Source: Skermanella aerolata KACC 11604
GTDB lineage: Bacteria; Pseudomonadota; Alphaproteobacteria; Azospirillales; Azospirillaceae
DNA: 64,000 nt
Reading direction: 5' to 3'
Assembly (NCBI RefSeq): GCF_000936425.1
Contig: NZ_AVFK01000007.1
Span: forward strand, 62,001-126,000
In this document: positions 38,896-47,434 of the stretch, piece after piece
How the letters are laid out: each line of letters opens with the position of its first letter
How positions within the stretch are numbered: position 1 is the stretch's first letter
Program-made: the position numbers and the translations under genes
The notes under the pieces: generated by a model
Database searches by the model: none
Seen by the model: the letters and a program-made list of their open reading frames with translations, nothing else
Told to the model about the DNA's origin: nothing

Positions 38896-39297
38896 TCAGT
38901 CCGGCTCGGCAGCCTCGATCGCCTCCATGTCGTCGTCGGAAAGGCCGAAATGATGGCCGATCTCATGGATCAGGACATGGCGGACCAGATGGGCCAGATC
39001 CTCGCCGGTCTCGCACCAGTAGTCGAGCAGCGGCCTGCGGTACAGGTAGATCATGTCGAGGTCGCTGGGCGTGGCGCTGACGCTCTTGTGGGCCAGATCG
39101 ACGCCCCGATAGAGGCCGAGCAGGTCGAACGGCGAGTCGAGCCCCATTTCCCGCTCGGTTTCCTCGTCGGGAAAGTCCTCGACATGGATCACCACGTTGC
39201 CGACGAACCGCAGCAGTTCGGGCGGGATCGTCTGGAGCGCCTCGTCGGCCAGCGATTCGATGTCGGCGATGGTCGGGGCATTGATTCGACTGGTCAT
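38896..39297 (-). CDS. zincin-like metallopeptidase family protein
   Basis: A 133-residue protein with the metzincin-type motif HEIGHHFGLSDDD (HExxHxxGxxD). The middle part LYRGVDLAHKSV and IYLYRRPLLDYWCE is family-typical. The family has a minimal zinc-peptidase fold, and activity is mostly unproven. It is convergent with the glycosylase gene and starts 55 bases from the divergent phhB. Confidence 0.9.
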   Translation of the reverse strand: MTSRINAPTIADIESLADEALQTIPPELLRFVGNVVIHVEDFPDEETEREMGLDSPFDLLGLYRGVDLAHKSVSATPSDLDMIYLYRRPLLDYWCETGEDLAHLVRHVLIHEIGHHFGLSDDDMEAIEAAEPD

Positions 39298-39352
39298 TCG
39301 GGCGCACTCTTCCTGATCAACCGCTACAGCGATACAACAAGGGAGGCTTCAG

Positions 39353-39655
39353 ATGGTGGAAAAACTCGTCGGCGCAAGGCGTCAGGCGGCCCTGGCCGAA
39401 CTGCACGGCTGGGCCGAGGTCGAGGACAGGGACGCCATCCGCAAGACGTTCCATTTCCCGGACTTCGCGACGGCCTGGGGCTTCATGACCCGTGTCGCCC
39501 TGAAGGCGGAGAAGATGGACCACCATCCGGAATGGTTCAACGTCTACAACCGCGTAGAGGTGATCCTGGCAACCCACGATGTGGAAGGCCTGTCCGACCG
39601 CGATGTCGAACTGGCCCACCACATGGATGCGATCGCGCTCGAGCACGACCGCTAA
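39353..39655 (+). CDS. phhB: pterin-4a-carbinolamine dehydratase
   Basis: A 100-residue enzyme that recycles the pterin cofactor of aromatic amino acid hydroxylases. The catalytic histidines are in [15 protein letters not shown], with the second motif [10 protein letters not shown]. Preceded by GGGAGGCTTCAG as ribosome binding site. A phenylalanine hydroxylase gene is not in the window. Confidence 0.95.
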   Translation: MVEKLVGARRQAALAELHGWAEVEDRDAIRKTFHFPDFATAWGFMTRVALKAEKMDHHPEWFNVYNRVEVILATHDVEGLSDRDVELAHHMDAIALEHDR

Positions 39656-39672
39656 GTCCGGATCGCGGAACC

Positions 39673-40434
39673 TTACTTCGGCGCCAGCCGGAGCGCGCCG
39701 TCCAGGCGGATCACGTCGCCGTTCAGCATGACGTTGCCGATGATGTGCAGGGCGAGGTCGGCGTACTCCGACGCTTCGCCGAAGCGGGCCGGGAACGGCA
39801 CCGAAGCCGCGAGGCTGTCCTGGATCTCCTGCGGCATCGTCAGCAGCATCGGCGTCGCGATCAGCCCCGGCGCTATCGTCATGACGCGGATGCCGAACCG
39901 CGCCAGTTCGCGCGCGGCCGGCAGGCCGAGCGCTATCACACCGCCCTTGGACGACCCATAGGCGGCCTGCCCGATCTGGCCTTCGAACCCGGCGACCGAC
40001 GCCGTGTTGATGATGACGCCGCGCTCCGCCGTTTCCAGCGGGTCGAGCTTGCTCATGTCGTAGGCGGCCAGGCGCATCATGTTGAAGGTGCCGACGAGGT
40101 TGATGTCGACCACCCGCTTGAAGGCGGCGAGGTCTAGCGGGCCTTCGCGCCCGACGATCCGGCCGGGAGTCGCCACCCCGGCGCAGTTGACCGCGATACG
40201 GGCCGGCCCATGGGCATCGCGCGCCTTGGCGAAAGCCGCTTCCAGGCTGGGGCCGTCGGATACGTCGCATTGCAGGGCGATGCCGCCGATCTCGTCGGCG
40301 ATCGCCTGAACGGCGTCGATGTTCAGGTCGAACAGGGCCACCTTGGCGCCTTCGGCCGCTAGACGGCGTGCTGTTTCGGCACCCATGCCCGAACCGCCGC
40401 CCGTGATGACGGCGGCATGATTTTTGACCTTCAT
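39673..40434 (-). CDS. short-chain dehydrogenase (3-hydroxyacyl-CoA dehydrogenase type II-like)
   Basis: A 253-residue SDR. The cofactor loop is TGGGSGMGAETARRLAAEG with Asp in LFDLNIDAV, indicating NAD preference. NCAGVATPGRIVGREGP, the catalytic INTASVAGFEGQIGQAAYGSSKGG (Ser, Tyr-x-x-x-Lys), and C-terminal RLDGALRLAPK match the HSD17B10/type II hydroxyacyl-CoA dehydrogenase group acting in fatty-acid or branched-chain degradation. ATG 40434 has GGAGGCGACCG immediately upstream. It stands alone. Confidence 0.93.
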   Translation of the reverse strand: MKVKNHAAVITGGGSGMGAETARRLAAEGAKVALFDLNIDAVQAIADEIGGIALQCDVSDGPSLEAAFAKARDAHGPARIAVNCAGVATPGRIVGREGPLDLAAFKRVVDINLVGTFNMMRLAAYDMSKLDPLETAERGVIINTASVAGFEGQIGQAAYGSSKGGVIALGLPAARELARFGIRVMTIAPGLIATPMLLTMPQEIQDSLAASVPFPARFGEASEYADLALHIIGNVMLNGDVIRLDGALRLAPK

Positions 40435-40571
40435 CGGTCGCCTCCCTTTACCATGTCTTCTATCAAGTCTGCCGGCCGGAACGGCCGCATCCCGCTCTTT
40501 AGCAGACCGCTGCATCGAATGCAGCAGCCGGACGATTGTACGGCCGCTGGCACTGCCCATATCTGTTAACC

Positions 40572-40979
40572 ATGAGAACACGAAGCACTTCGGATACCGC
40601 CGGCGGCGCCGGGATGGAGCAGGACGAGCGGCTGGTCCGCGAGCGATTCTGGAGCAAGCTGCGCTCCTCCGTCGCCCGCATTCCCTTCGCCGAGGACGCC
40701 GTGGCGTCCTTCTACTGCGCCACGGACAGCTCGACCCCGACCAAGGCCAAGGCGATCCTGCTGGGAGCGCTTGCCTATTTCGTGATGCCGGTCGATGCCG
40801 TACCGGACTTCATCGCCTTGCTGGGATTCACGGACGACGCCGCCGTGCTGATGGCCGCCATCCAGACCGTGCGCATGAACATGAGGCCCGACCATTACGA
40901 GCGGGCACGGGAAACGCTGGCCGGGCTTGGCCAGTCGCCGGAGCAGGCGAATGGCGGCGACAGCCGGGCGGCGGGATAG
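40572..40979 (+). CDS. YkvA family (DUF1232) membrane protein
   Basis: About 135 residues. The DUF1232 core is CATDSSTPTKAKAILLGALAYFVMPVDAVPDFIALLGFTDDAAVL, here cited by its markers LAYFVMPVDAVPDF and GFTDDAAVL. The family has one or two membrane-associated helices and no known function. The start is uncertain: ATG 40572 is chosen, with ATG 40614 possible. It is followed 35 bases later by the DUF3429 gene. Confidence 0.85.
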   Translation: MRTRSTSDTAGGAGMEQDERLVRERFWSKLRSSVARIPFAEDAVASFYCATDSSTPTKAKAILLGALAYFVMPVDAVPDFIALLGFTDDAAVLMAAIQTVRMNMRPDHYERARETLAGLGQSPEQANGGDSRAAG

Positions 40980-41014
40980 ACGAACCGCCAATCCGCCCTA
41001 TCTGGTGGCGGATC

Positions 41015-41524
41015 ATGCTGTCACAGACCCCACGTCCCGCCCTCGTCCTCGGTTTCGCCGGGTTGATTCCGTTCTGGTTCGCCGCCACCTGCGTATGGCT
41101 GGCGCCAGCACCATGGAACGTCCACGCGCTCCAGATCCAGGTCCTCTACGCCGCGACCATTTTGTCGTTCCTGGGTGCCGTCCACTGGGGACTGGCCGTC
41201 GCCAACTATGGCGGCGCTCCCGCCACCCCGGACAATCCAGCCCCCGCGATGACGTGGTCAAGGCTCGGCTGGAGCGTCGTGCCGCCGCTGGTCGCCTGGA
41301 TCGCCGTCTGCATGAACGCTGTCCCAGCCCTGATCACCTTCATCCTGGCCTTCGCAGCCCTCTACGCCGGTGACAGGTCCGCCGTCCGCGCCGGCCACGC
41401 TCCCGTCTGGTATCTGCCGCTGCGCCGCGCCCTGACCGTCCTGGTCATCGCGGCTCTTGCGGTGTCGCTGGCGCGGGTGCTGCTCGGGACCGGCCTACTC
41501 GGCGGGACTGCCGACGGCGGCTGA
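41015..41524 (+). CDS. DUF3429 family membrane protein
   Basis: 169 residues, about five hydrophobic helices: LVLGFAGLIPFWFAATCVWL, VLYAATILSFLGAVHWGLA, SVVPPLVAWIAVCMN, PALITFILAFAALYAG and a C-terminal helix LTVLVIAALAVSLARVLL. The sequence SFLGAVHWGLA is the family mark. Function unknown. Its 3' end overlaps that of the convergent transporter gene by 30 bases. Confidence 0.87.
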   Translation: MLSQTPRPALVLGFAGLIPFWFAATCVWLAPAPWNVHALQIQVLYAATILSFLGAVHWGLAVANYGGAPATPDNPAPAMTWSRLGWSVVPPLVAWIAVCMNAVPALITFILAFAALYAGDRSAVRAGHAPVWYLPLRRALTVLVIAALAVSLARVLLGTGLLGGTADGG

Positions 41525-42436
41525 GGCCGCTGCGGCGGACCGGGCACGGCGCGCCAGCATCGCTTCGCGCTGGGCGATGTAGATCGTCGAAGCCGCGATG
41601 ATTCCCGCCCCGATCCAGGCCCAGACGTCCATGGTCTCGCCGAAGGCCAGATAGCCTAGCAAGGCCGCGAAGGGCAGCTTGGTATAGTCGAACGGCATCA
41701 TCGCGGAGGCATCGGCCAGGGTGAACGCGCGGGTCAGGGCTAGATGCCCCAGCGTCGCGATGCCGCCCATCAGCACCAGCCAGACCAGCATGCCCCAGCT
41801 GGGCCACGACCAGACGAACAGCGCCGGCACCAGCGACATCGGGGTCAGGAACAGCACCATGTACGTCACCATGACAGCCGGCGACTCGGTCCGCGACAAA
41901 GCCTTGACCTGAAGCGCCGACGCGGCGCTGAAGCAGGCTGAGACGAGGACGATCGCCGCCGGCAAGGTGATCGCCTCGGCATCGGGCCGGATGATCACGA
42001 GTACGCCGATGAAACCGACGACGGTGGCGCTCCAGCGCCGCAGCCGCACGACCTCCCCCAGGAACAGGGCGGCGCCGATCGTCGCGAACAGCGGTGTGGT
42101 GAAGCTGAGAGCCACCGCCTCCCCCAGCGGCATCACGGTCAGCGCGTAGAACCAGGTCAGCATGGCCGCCAGCCCCGTGAGCGACCGGGTCGTGTAAAGC
42201 CATGCCTTGCTGGTGTGCAGCCCGCCCAGACCGGCTTTCGCCAGCCAGGGCAGCATGAACATCAGGCTGAAGAAGTTGCGGAAGAAGGCGACCTGGAACG
42301 GGTGGAGTTCGGTGGCGCCGTGGCGGATCAGGAGGTTGAGCAGCGAGAACAGCGCCGCTCCGGTTACCATCCACAGCGCGCCCTGGACCGGGAGCGGGAT
42401 TTTCGACGGAAACAACTGCGTGCGTAGAGAGGCCAC
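41495..42436 (-). CDS. EamA-family (DMT superfamily) transporter
   Basis: About 313 residues with ten predicted helices in two EamA repeats (ALWMVTGAALFSLLNLLIRHG; FYALTVMPLGEAVALSFTTPLFATI; GGIATLGHLALTRAFTLADASAMMPFDYTKL). This subgroup resembles transporters of S-adenosylmethionine- or riboflavin-like metabolites, but the substrate is not known. The start is uncertain: GTG 42436 gives the usual family length, while TTG 42514 would add 26 non-membrane residues; neither has a strong ribosome-binding site. Confidence 0.85.
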   Translation of the reverse strand: MASLRTQLFPSKIPLPVQGALWMVTGAALFSLLNLLIRHGATELHPFQVAFFRNFFSLMFMLPWLAKAGLGGLHTSKAWLYTTRSLTGLAAMLTWFYALTVMPLGEAVALSFTTPLFATIGAALFLGEVVRLRRWSATVVGFIGVLVIIRPDAEAITLPAAIVLVSACFSAASALQVKALSRTESPAVMVTYMVLFLTPMSLVPALFVWSWPSWGMLVWLVLMGGIATLGHLALTRAFTLADASAMMPFDYTKLPFAALLGYLAFGETMDVWAWIGAGIIAASTIYIAQREAMLARRARSAAAASAAVGSPAE

Positions 42437-42583
42437 GGGGACGGACTGCCAAGGCTTTGGGGAAAACTGGACGACGCTGACGGTAGTATGCGCCCATAAT
42501 GATAGCGCGACCAAATGTCCCTGCCGCCTCAGCTCCGCTTATGACGCAACTCTGCGATGCAGTGAGGTCAGGTGAGCCGACAG

Positions 42584-42880
42584 TTATTTGTTCGGCGCCT
42601 TGTTGACGTCCAGGCCGGTTATCCTGTCGCAGACGGCCGCGTCCACATGCTCGGCCACGCAGTTCTGCCGGATGGTCTGACGGGTTTCCTGCTCTCTCGA
42701 GTCGGGATCGGACGCTTCCTCGACATGGAGCAGCTTCTGTTCCTGCGCCATTCCCTTGAACTCGCCCGTGGGCTGGAAATCCTTGGTGGTGCCCTCGGTC
42801 GTGCCCTTCATGTCCTGGGCCACGGCCGGAACGGCTATCGACAGGAACGCCAGCAATACCGGGATGCCGAGCTTTTTCAT
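42584..42880 (-). CDS. small exported protein of unknown function
   Basis: 98 residues. A clear signal peptide (MKKLGIPVLLAFLSIAVPAVAQ) is followed by a hydrophilic, acidic mature part with two cysteines (IRQNCVAEH; AAVCDRI) that could pair. AAAGGGAGACTTCG precedes the ATG. No family recognised. Confidence 0.75.
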   Translation of the reverse strand: MKKLGIPVLLAFLSIAVPAVAQDMKGTTEGTTKDFQPTGEFKGMAQEQKLLHVEEASDPDSREQETRQTIRQNCVAEHVDAAVCDRITGLDVNKAPNK

Positions 42881-43049
42881 TCGAAGTCTCCCTTTGAAAA
42901 GTCATTCACCCTCAACAACCCGTCAGAACGGTTCCAGTTACGGCGCATGGGTAGTATCGCCCCGCGCGCCGCTTTAAACCGGCCCCCTTGAACTGGCAGG
43001 TTCGACTTGGCCCGTCCCAGTCGGGGGCAAGCTTTATGAAGGTCCGGGA

Positions 43050-45692
43050 ATGTGGGAAACGACCATGCTGGCGCGTCTGGTGACCGCGATCTGCCGCCGT
43101 CCGGCGGTGACGGTGGTCGCGGTCCTGCTGCTGGCGGTGCTGGGCGGCTGGTATTCCGCCGTGGCGCTGAAGATCAATACCAGCGCCGCCGAGATGATCT
43201 CTCCCGACGTGCCGTTCCGGCAGCACGACAAGGCCTACGACGCGGCGTTTCCGGACACGGAAGACCGGATCGTCGTGGTGATCGACGCGCCGTCGCCCGA
43301 CCAGGGCGACGCGGCGGCCAGCCGGATGGCCGAGCTGATGGCCTCTCGTCCGGACATCCTCTCCAATATCGAGGTTCCCTCGGCCGACCCCTATTTCCAG
43401 CGCTACGGCCTGCTTTTCCTGGAAACGGATAAGCTCCAGGACCTCGCCACCCGGCTGGCCGGCGCTCAGGCGGCGCTCGGCATGCTGAACGGCGATCCCA
43501 ACCTGCGCGGGCTGGCGCGGATGCTCGACCTGGTGCTCGGCAATACCGGCGGCGAGGCGCCGGCCGGCCTCACCGACCTGCTGGGCCGTCTGGCCGACGG
43601 CGCGGAAAGCGTCGCCGACGGCACGCCGGCGCGCCTGTCCTGGACCGGACTGGTATCCGGCGGGGAGGAGGACAGGCTGGGCAACCGCCGCTTCGTGCTG
43701 GCTCAGCCGTCGCTCGACAATGCCTCCTTCGCCCGTGGCCGGCCGTCGCTGTCGGTCGTGGAGAACGCCATCGCCACCCTGCGCACCGAACCCGCCGGCC
43801 AAGGGGTGACCGCGCGGATCACCGGCGACATGGCGCTGCGCCAGACCGAGCTGGATACCGTGGCGGGCAGCGCCGGAATCGCCTCCGTGCTCTCGTTCCT
43901 GCTGGTTTCCGCCGTGCTGATCGTCGGCATGCGCTCCGGCCGGCTGATCGGCGCCGTCATGGGGACGCTGTTGGCCGGGCTGCTGCTGGCCGCCGCCGTG
44001 GCGACCCTCAGCGTCGGCCAGCTCAACCTGATCTCCGTCACCTGCGCCGTGATGTTCTTCGGGCTGGGCGACGATTTCGGCAGTCATCTCAGCCTCCGCT
44101 ATCAGGAGGAGTTGCGCCGGGGGCTTTCCCCGATACCGGCCGTCATCGCGGCCTCGGTCGGCGTCGGACCGGCGCTGACGCTCAGCACCCTGTGCGCCGC
44201 CATCGGCTTCATGTCCTTCGTGCCGACCGACTACCTGGGACTGGCGGAGTTCGGCATCATCTCCGGCCTCGGGATGTTCGTGGCGCTGGCGATCAGCCTG
44301 ACCCTGCTGCCGGCGCTGATCGTGCTGCTTAAGCCGGGTCCGGGCGCTGCCGCGATGCAGACGGAAGACCGGGGCTTCGCCGTCTGGGTCGAGCGAAACA
44401 GTCGCCGCATCCTGATCGTCAGCGGCATCGCTGCGATCGGCTCGGTGCTGGCCCTGCCGCTGGTGCGGCTGGACGTCAACCCGCTGAACCTCCAGGACGA
44501 AACCGCCGAGGCGGTCCAGACGTACCGGGACTTGGCCTCCCGTCCGGAGACCTCGCCTTACAGCGTCAATATCCTGGCGGCCGACCTCGACGCCGCCCTT
44601 TTGATGGTGCCTACCCTGCAAGGCCTGCCGGAGGTCGGAGGCGTCCGGACGCTGGCTAGTTATGTCCCCGACGATCAGGACGCGAAGCTCGCCATCATCG
44701 GCGACATGGCGCTGCTGCTCGGCCCGAGCCTGTATACCCCATCCAATGCTACTCCGCTGAGCGCCGGCGAGAGGCAAGCAGCCTTGACCGATATCCGCGC
44801 AGCATTGGGCCGGGCAGTAGCCGATGACGGCAAGGCGCAACCCGAAATCCGCCGGCTGCAAGACGCCCTTGGGCGCATCCCCGCCGATGACCCCGCCAAG
44901 CTGGCGGCCCTGGACGATACGCTGACCGCCAGTCTGCCCGGCCTGCTCGACCGCCTGCGCGCCGGCTTGGAAGTCGAGCAACCCGTGACCGTCGACGACA
45001 TCCCCGACTCGCTGCGCCGCGAATGGATAGCGTCCGATGGACGCGCCCGGATCGAGGTGCAGCCGGAGCGTGATATCTCCGACTCGCGCGACATGCAGGC
45101 CTTTGCCGAACCGATCATGGCCGTAGCCCCGACGGCGACCGGAGCGCCCGTGACCGTGACGGAGGCCGGCAAGGTCGTGATGGGTTCCTTTCGGGAAGCC
45201 ACCCTGCTGACCATAGGGCTGATCGCCGTGCTGCTGCTGGCGATCCAGCGCAGCGTGGCCAGCGTCCTGCTGATCCTGGCGCCCCTGACGCTGGGGGCGC
45301 TCTATACGCTGGCGGCATCGGCCCTGCTCGGCATCCCGTTCAACTTCGCCAACGTGATCGTGATCCCGCTGCTGTTCGGCCTTGGGGTGGCGAGCAGCAT
45401 CCATATGGTGGAACGCGGGCTCGCCCTGGCGCGCGACCTGCCGCCCGGCCGCCGCTTCGGCTTGGACCTGATGCTGACCAGCACGCCGCGCGCCGTCCTG
45501 GTCAGCACCCTGACCACCGCGACGGCCTTCGCCACGCTGGCCCTGTCGGACCATCGAGGGTTGTCGAGCATGGGCATCCTGCTGGCCATCGCCATCCTAT
45601 TCACCCTTATCTGCTCCCTGATCGTGCTACCCAGCCTGATGATGGAGTGGGAACGCAGAAGCCGGGGAAAGGGGAAGCACCATGCGGGTTGA
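43050..45692 (+). CDS. hpnN: hopanoid RND-type transporter HpnN
   Basis: An 880-residue MMPL/RND-family inner-membrane protein that shuttles hopanoids to the outer membrane. It has two halves, each with one helix, a large periplasmic loop and five more helices. VTVVAVLLLAVLGGWYSAVALKINTSAAEMI is the start, and MFFGLGDDFGSHLSLRY and LLFGLGVASSIHMVERG are the matching membrane motifs. The gene directly after is hpnA, which supports the hopanoid assignment. The start could also be ATG 43065 five codons on. The 3' end overlaps hpnA by 11 bases. Confidence 0.92.
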   Translation: MWETTMLARLVTAICRRPAVTVVAVLLLAVLGGWYSAVALKINTSAAEMISPDVPFRQHDKAYDAAFPDTEDRIVVVIDAPSPDQGDAAASRMAELMASRPDILSNIEVPSADPYFQRYGLLFLETDKLQDLATRLAGAQAALGMLNGDPNLRGLARMLDLVLGNTGGEAPAGLTDLLGRLADGAESVADGTPARLSWTGLVSGGEEDRLGNRRFVLAQPSLDNASFARGRPSLSVVENAIATLRTEPAGQGVTARITGDMALRQTELDTVAGSAGIASVLSFLLVSAVLIVGMRSGRLIGAVMGTLLAGLLLAAAVATLSVGQLNLISVTCAVMFFGLGDDFGSHLSLRYQEELRRGLSPIPAVIAASVGVGPALTLSTLCAAIGFMSFVPTDYLGLAEFGIISGLGMFVALAISLTLLPALIVLLKPGPGAAAMQTEDRGFAVWVERNSRRILIVSGIAAIGSVLALPLVRLDVNPLNLQDETAEAVQTYRDLASRPETSPYSVNILAADLDAALLMVPTLQGLPEVGGVRTLASYVPDDQDAKLAIIGDMALLLGPSLYTPSNATPLSAGERQAALTDIRAALGRAVADDGKAQPEIRRLQDALGRIPADDPAKLAALDDTLTASLPGLLDRLRAGLEVEQPVTVDDIPDSLRREWIASDGRARIEVQPERDISDSRDMQAFAEPIMAVAPTATGAPVTVTEAGKVVMGSFREATLLTIGLIAVLLLAIQRSVASVLLILAPLTLGALYTLAASALLGIPFNFANVIVIPLLFGLGVASSIHMVERGLALARDLPPGRRFGLDLMLTSTPRAVLVSTLTTATAFATLALSDHRGLSSMGILLAIAILFTLICSLIVLPSLMMEWERRSRGKGKHHAG

Positions 45693-46701
45693 GGATATCG
45701 GCGGCACCGTCCTGGTGACCGGAGCCTCGGGCTTCGTCGGGTCCGCCGTGGCGAAGGCGCTGATGGCGCGGGGTGTTCATGTCCGGTTGCTGGTCCGCAG
45801 CACCAGCAACCGCCGCAACCTGTCGGACCTTGGCGAAGGCGTCGAGATCGTCACCGGCTCTCTTGAAGACCTGTCGTCGCTGCGCGCCGCCTTGGCGGGC
45901 TGCAAGGCGCTGTTCCACGTCGCGGCGGACTACAGGATCTGGGTCCCGGACCCGGACGCCATGATGCGCACCAATGTCGAGGGCACCCGCAGCCTGATGC
46001 GGGAAGCCCTGGCGGACGGCGTCGAGCGCATCGTCTATACCAGCAGCGTCGCGACCCTGGGCCTGAAACCCGACCGTTCCCCCGCTGATGAGGACACCCC
46101 CGACCGGCCCGGCGACATCGTCGGCCCCTACAAGCGGTCGAAATACGAGGCTGAACAGGTGGTCCGCCGGATGACCGCCGAGGACGGGTTGCCGGCCGTG
46201 ATCGTCAACCCGTCGACCCCGGTGGGACCTCGCGACGTCAAGCCGACCCCGACCGGCCGCATCATCGTGGAGGCGGCATCGGGCCGGATGCCGGCCTATG
46301 TCGATACCGGCCTCAACCTCGTCCATGTCGACGACGTGGCGGCGGGCCACCTGCTGGCGTTCGAGCACGGCCGGATCGGCGAGCGCTATATCCTGGGCGG
46401 CGACAACCTGACACTGGCCGAGATGCTGGGGGAGATCGCGCGTCTGGCAGGCCGCACCCCTCCCCGCGTCCGCCTGCCCACCGCACCGCTGTTCCCGCTG
46501 GCCGTCGTGGCGGAAAGCGTCGCCCGCCTGACCGGCAAGGAACCTTTCCTCACCCGCGACGGTCTGCGCATGGCGGCCAAGCTGATGTTCTTCTCCTCGG
46601 CCAAGGCCGAGCGCGAACTGAACTACCGCCACCGCCCAGCCGTGGCAGGGCTGGAAGACGCGCTGAACTGGTTCAAGGGGGCGGGGTATGTCCGCAAATG
46701 A
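45682..46701 (+). CDS. hpnA: hopanoid-associated sugar epimerase HpnA
   Basis: A 339-residue extended SDR. The N-terminal cofactor motif is TGASGFVGSAVAKAL, and the active site has YTSSVATLGL with the later YKRSKYEAE (Tyr-x-x-x-Lys). The family is found in hopanoid clusters and is thought to modify the sugar-derived side chain of bacteriohopanepolyols. It overlaps hpnN by 11 bases, so they form one operon. A REP-type repeat pair follows 11 bases after the stop. Confidence 0.93.
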   Translation: MRVEDIGGTVLVTGASGFVGSAVAKALMARGVHVRLLVRSTSNRRNLSDLGEGVEIVTGSLEDLSSLRAALAGCKALFHVAADYRIWVPDPDAMMRTNVEGTRSLMREALADGVERIVYTSSVATLGLKPDRSPADEDTPDRPGDIVGPYKRSKYEAEQVVRRMTAEDGLPAVIVNPSTPVGPRDVKPTPTGRIIVEAASGRMPAYVDTGLNLVHVDDVAAGHLLAFEHGRIGERYILGGDNLTLAEMLGEIARLAGRTPPRVRLPTAPLFPLAVVAESVARLTGKEPFLTRDGLRMAAKLMFFSSAKAERELNYRHRPAVAGLEDALNWFKGAGYVRK

Positions 46702-46711
46702 AATTTTCGCC

Positions 46712-46796
46712 ATGTCGGGCTGAAGAGGCCCGACCAGCGAAAGCCTTCTCGGGCAAAAGCACGCTCACGTAGGTCGGGCCTCTTCAGCCCGACATT
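46712..46796. repeat. REP-like inverted pair (family 1)
   Basis: Two perfect 24-base inverted copies (46712-46735 and 46773-46796) flank a 36-base spacer. Each copy is itself a hairpin: GTCGGGC, seven-base loop, GCCCGAC. The pair fills the gap between hpnA and the CDP-alcohol phosphatidyltransferase gene. The organisation equals that of REP/BIME elements. It may also serve as a transcript terminator or mRNA stabiliser for hpnNA. Confidence 0.88.
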
Positions 46797-46834
46797 TAAC
46801 GTTCCAAATCGGGCACACTGAGAAAAGGTCAGGC

Positions 46835-47434
46835 ATGAGTCACAATACCTGGACGCATGGAATGGTTCGCCCACTGGTGCGTCCGCTGGCGTCGAGCATC
46901 GTAACGCCGAACCACATCACCACCCTGCGCTTCGCCACCGCCCTGATCGCCTTCGGCCTGCTGGCCTTCGGCAACGGCCAATGGAACGACTGGGCGGCGG
47001 CCAGCTTCCTGCTCTCGTTCTTCCTCGACCGGGCCGATGGGGAACTGGCGCGGCAGAGCGGCAAGTCTTCCCCGTGGGGACACCGCTACGATCTGGTGAC
47101 CGATGCGCTGTCCAACATCCTGATCTTCCTCGGCATCGGGATCGGCTTGCGCGACAGCCAGCTCGGCAACTGGGCCATCGCCCTGGGGCTGCTGGCCGGC
47201 TGCGCCATCGTCGCGATGCTGTGGCTGATGACCAGGGTCGAATCCCTCGGCGGCATGGGTGCCGCCTCCTACTCGGCCACGGGCGGGTTCGATCCCGACG
47301 ACGCGATGGCGATGATCCCCTTCGCCATCTGGTTCAACGGCGAGATGCCGATCCTGATCCTAGCCTCCATCGGCGCGCCCGCCTTCTTCCTGGGAGCCTG
47401 CTGGAAGTTCAGGCGCTATCTGGCGCCGTCCTGA
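46835..47434 (+). CDS. CDP-alcohol phosphatidyltransferase
   Basis: A 199-residue membrane enzyme of the CDP-alcohol phosphotransferase family. The catalytic motif D-x2-DG-x2-AR-x8-G-x3-D-x3-D is complete (Asp65, Asp68-Gly69, Ala72-Arg73, Gly82, Asp86, Asp90). About five or six helices are seen. The reaction joins a CMP-activated alcohol to a hydroxyl acceptor. In this neighbourhood the likely donor is a CMP-aminoethylphosphonate and the acceptor a diacylglycerol or similar lipid, which is inference. Its 3' end overlaps the convergent HpnL-like gene by 19 bases. Confidence 0.92.
   Translation: MSHNTWTHGMVRPLVRPLASSIVTPNHITTLRFATALIAFGLLAFGNGQWNDWAAASFLLSFFLDRADGELARQSGKSSPWGHRYDLVTDALSNILIFLGIGIGLRDSQLGNWAIALGLLAGCAIVAMLWLMTRVESLGGMGAASYSATGGFDPDDAMAMIPFAIWFNGEMPILILASIGAPAFFLGACWKFRRYLAPS

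Noticed and set aside
42912-45554. 880-codon minus-strand open frame opposite hpnN
   Set aside because: The product is mostly Gly, Gln, Arg and His repeats with no recognised domain; the plus strand is a clear RND transporter.
46712-46796. Terminal inverted repeats of an insertion sequence
   Set aside because: Only 36 bases separate the arms and there is no transposase; the hairpin-in-arm design fits REP elements.
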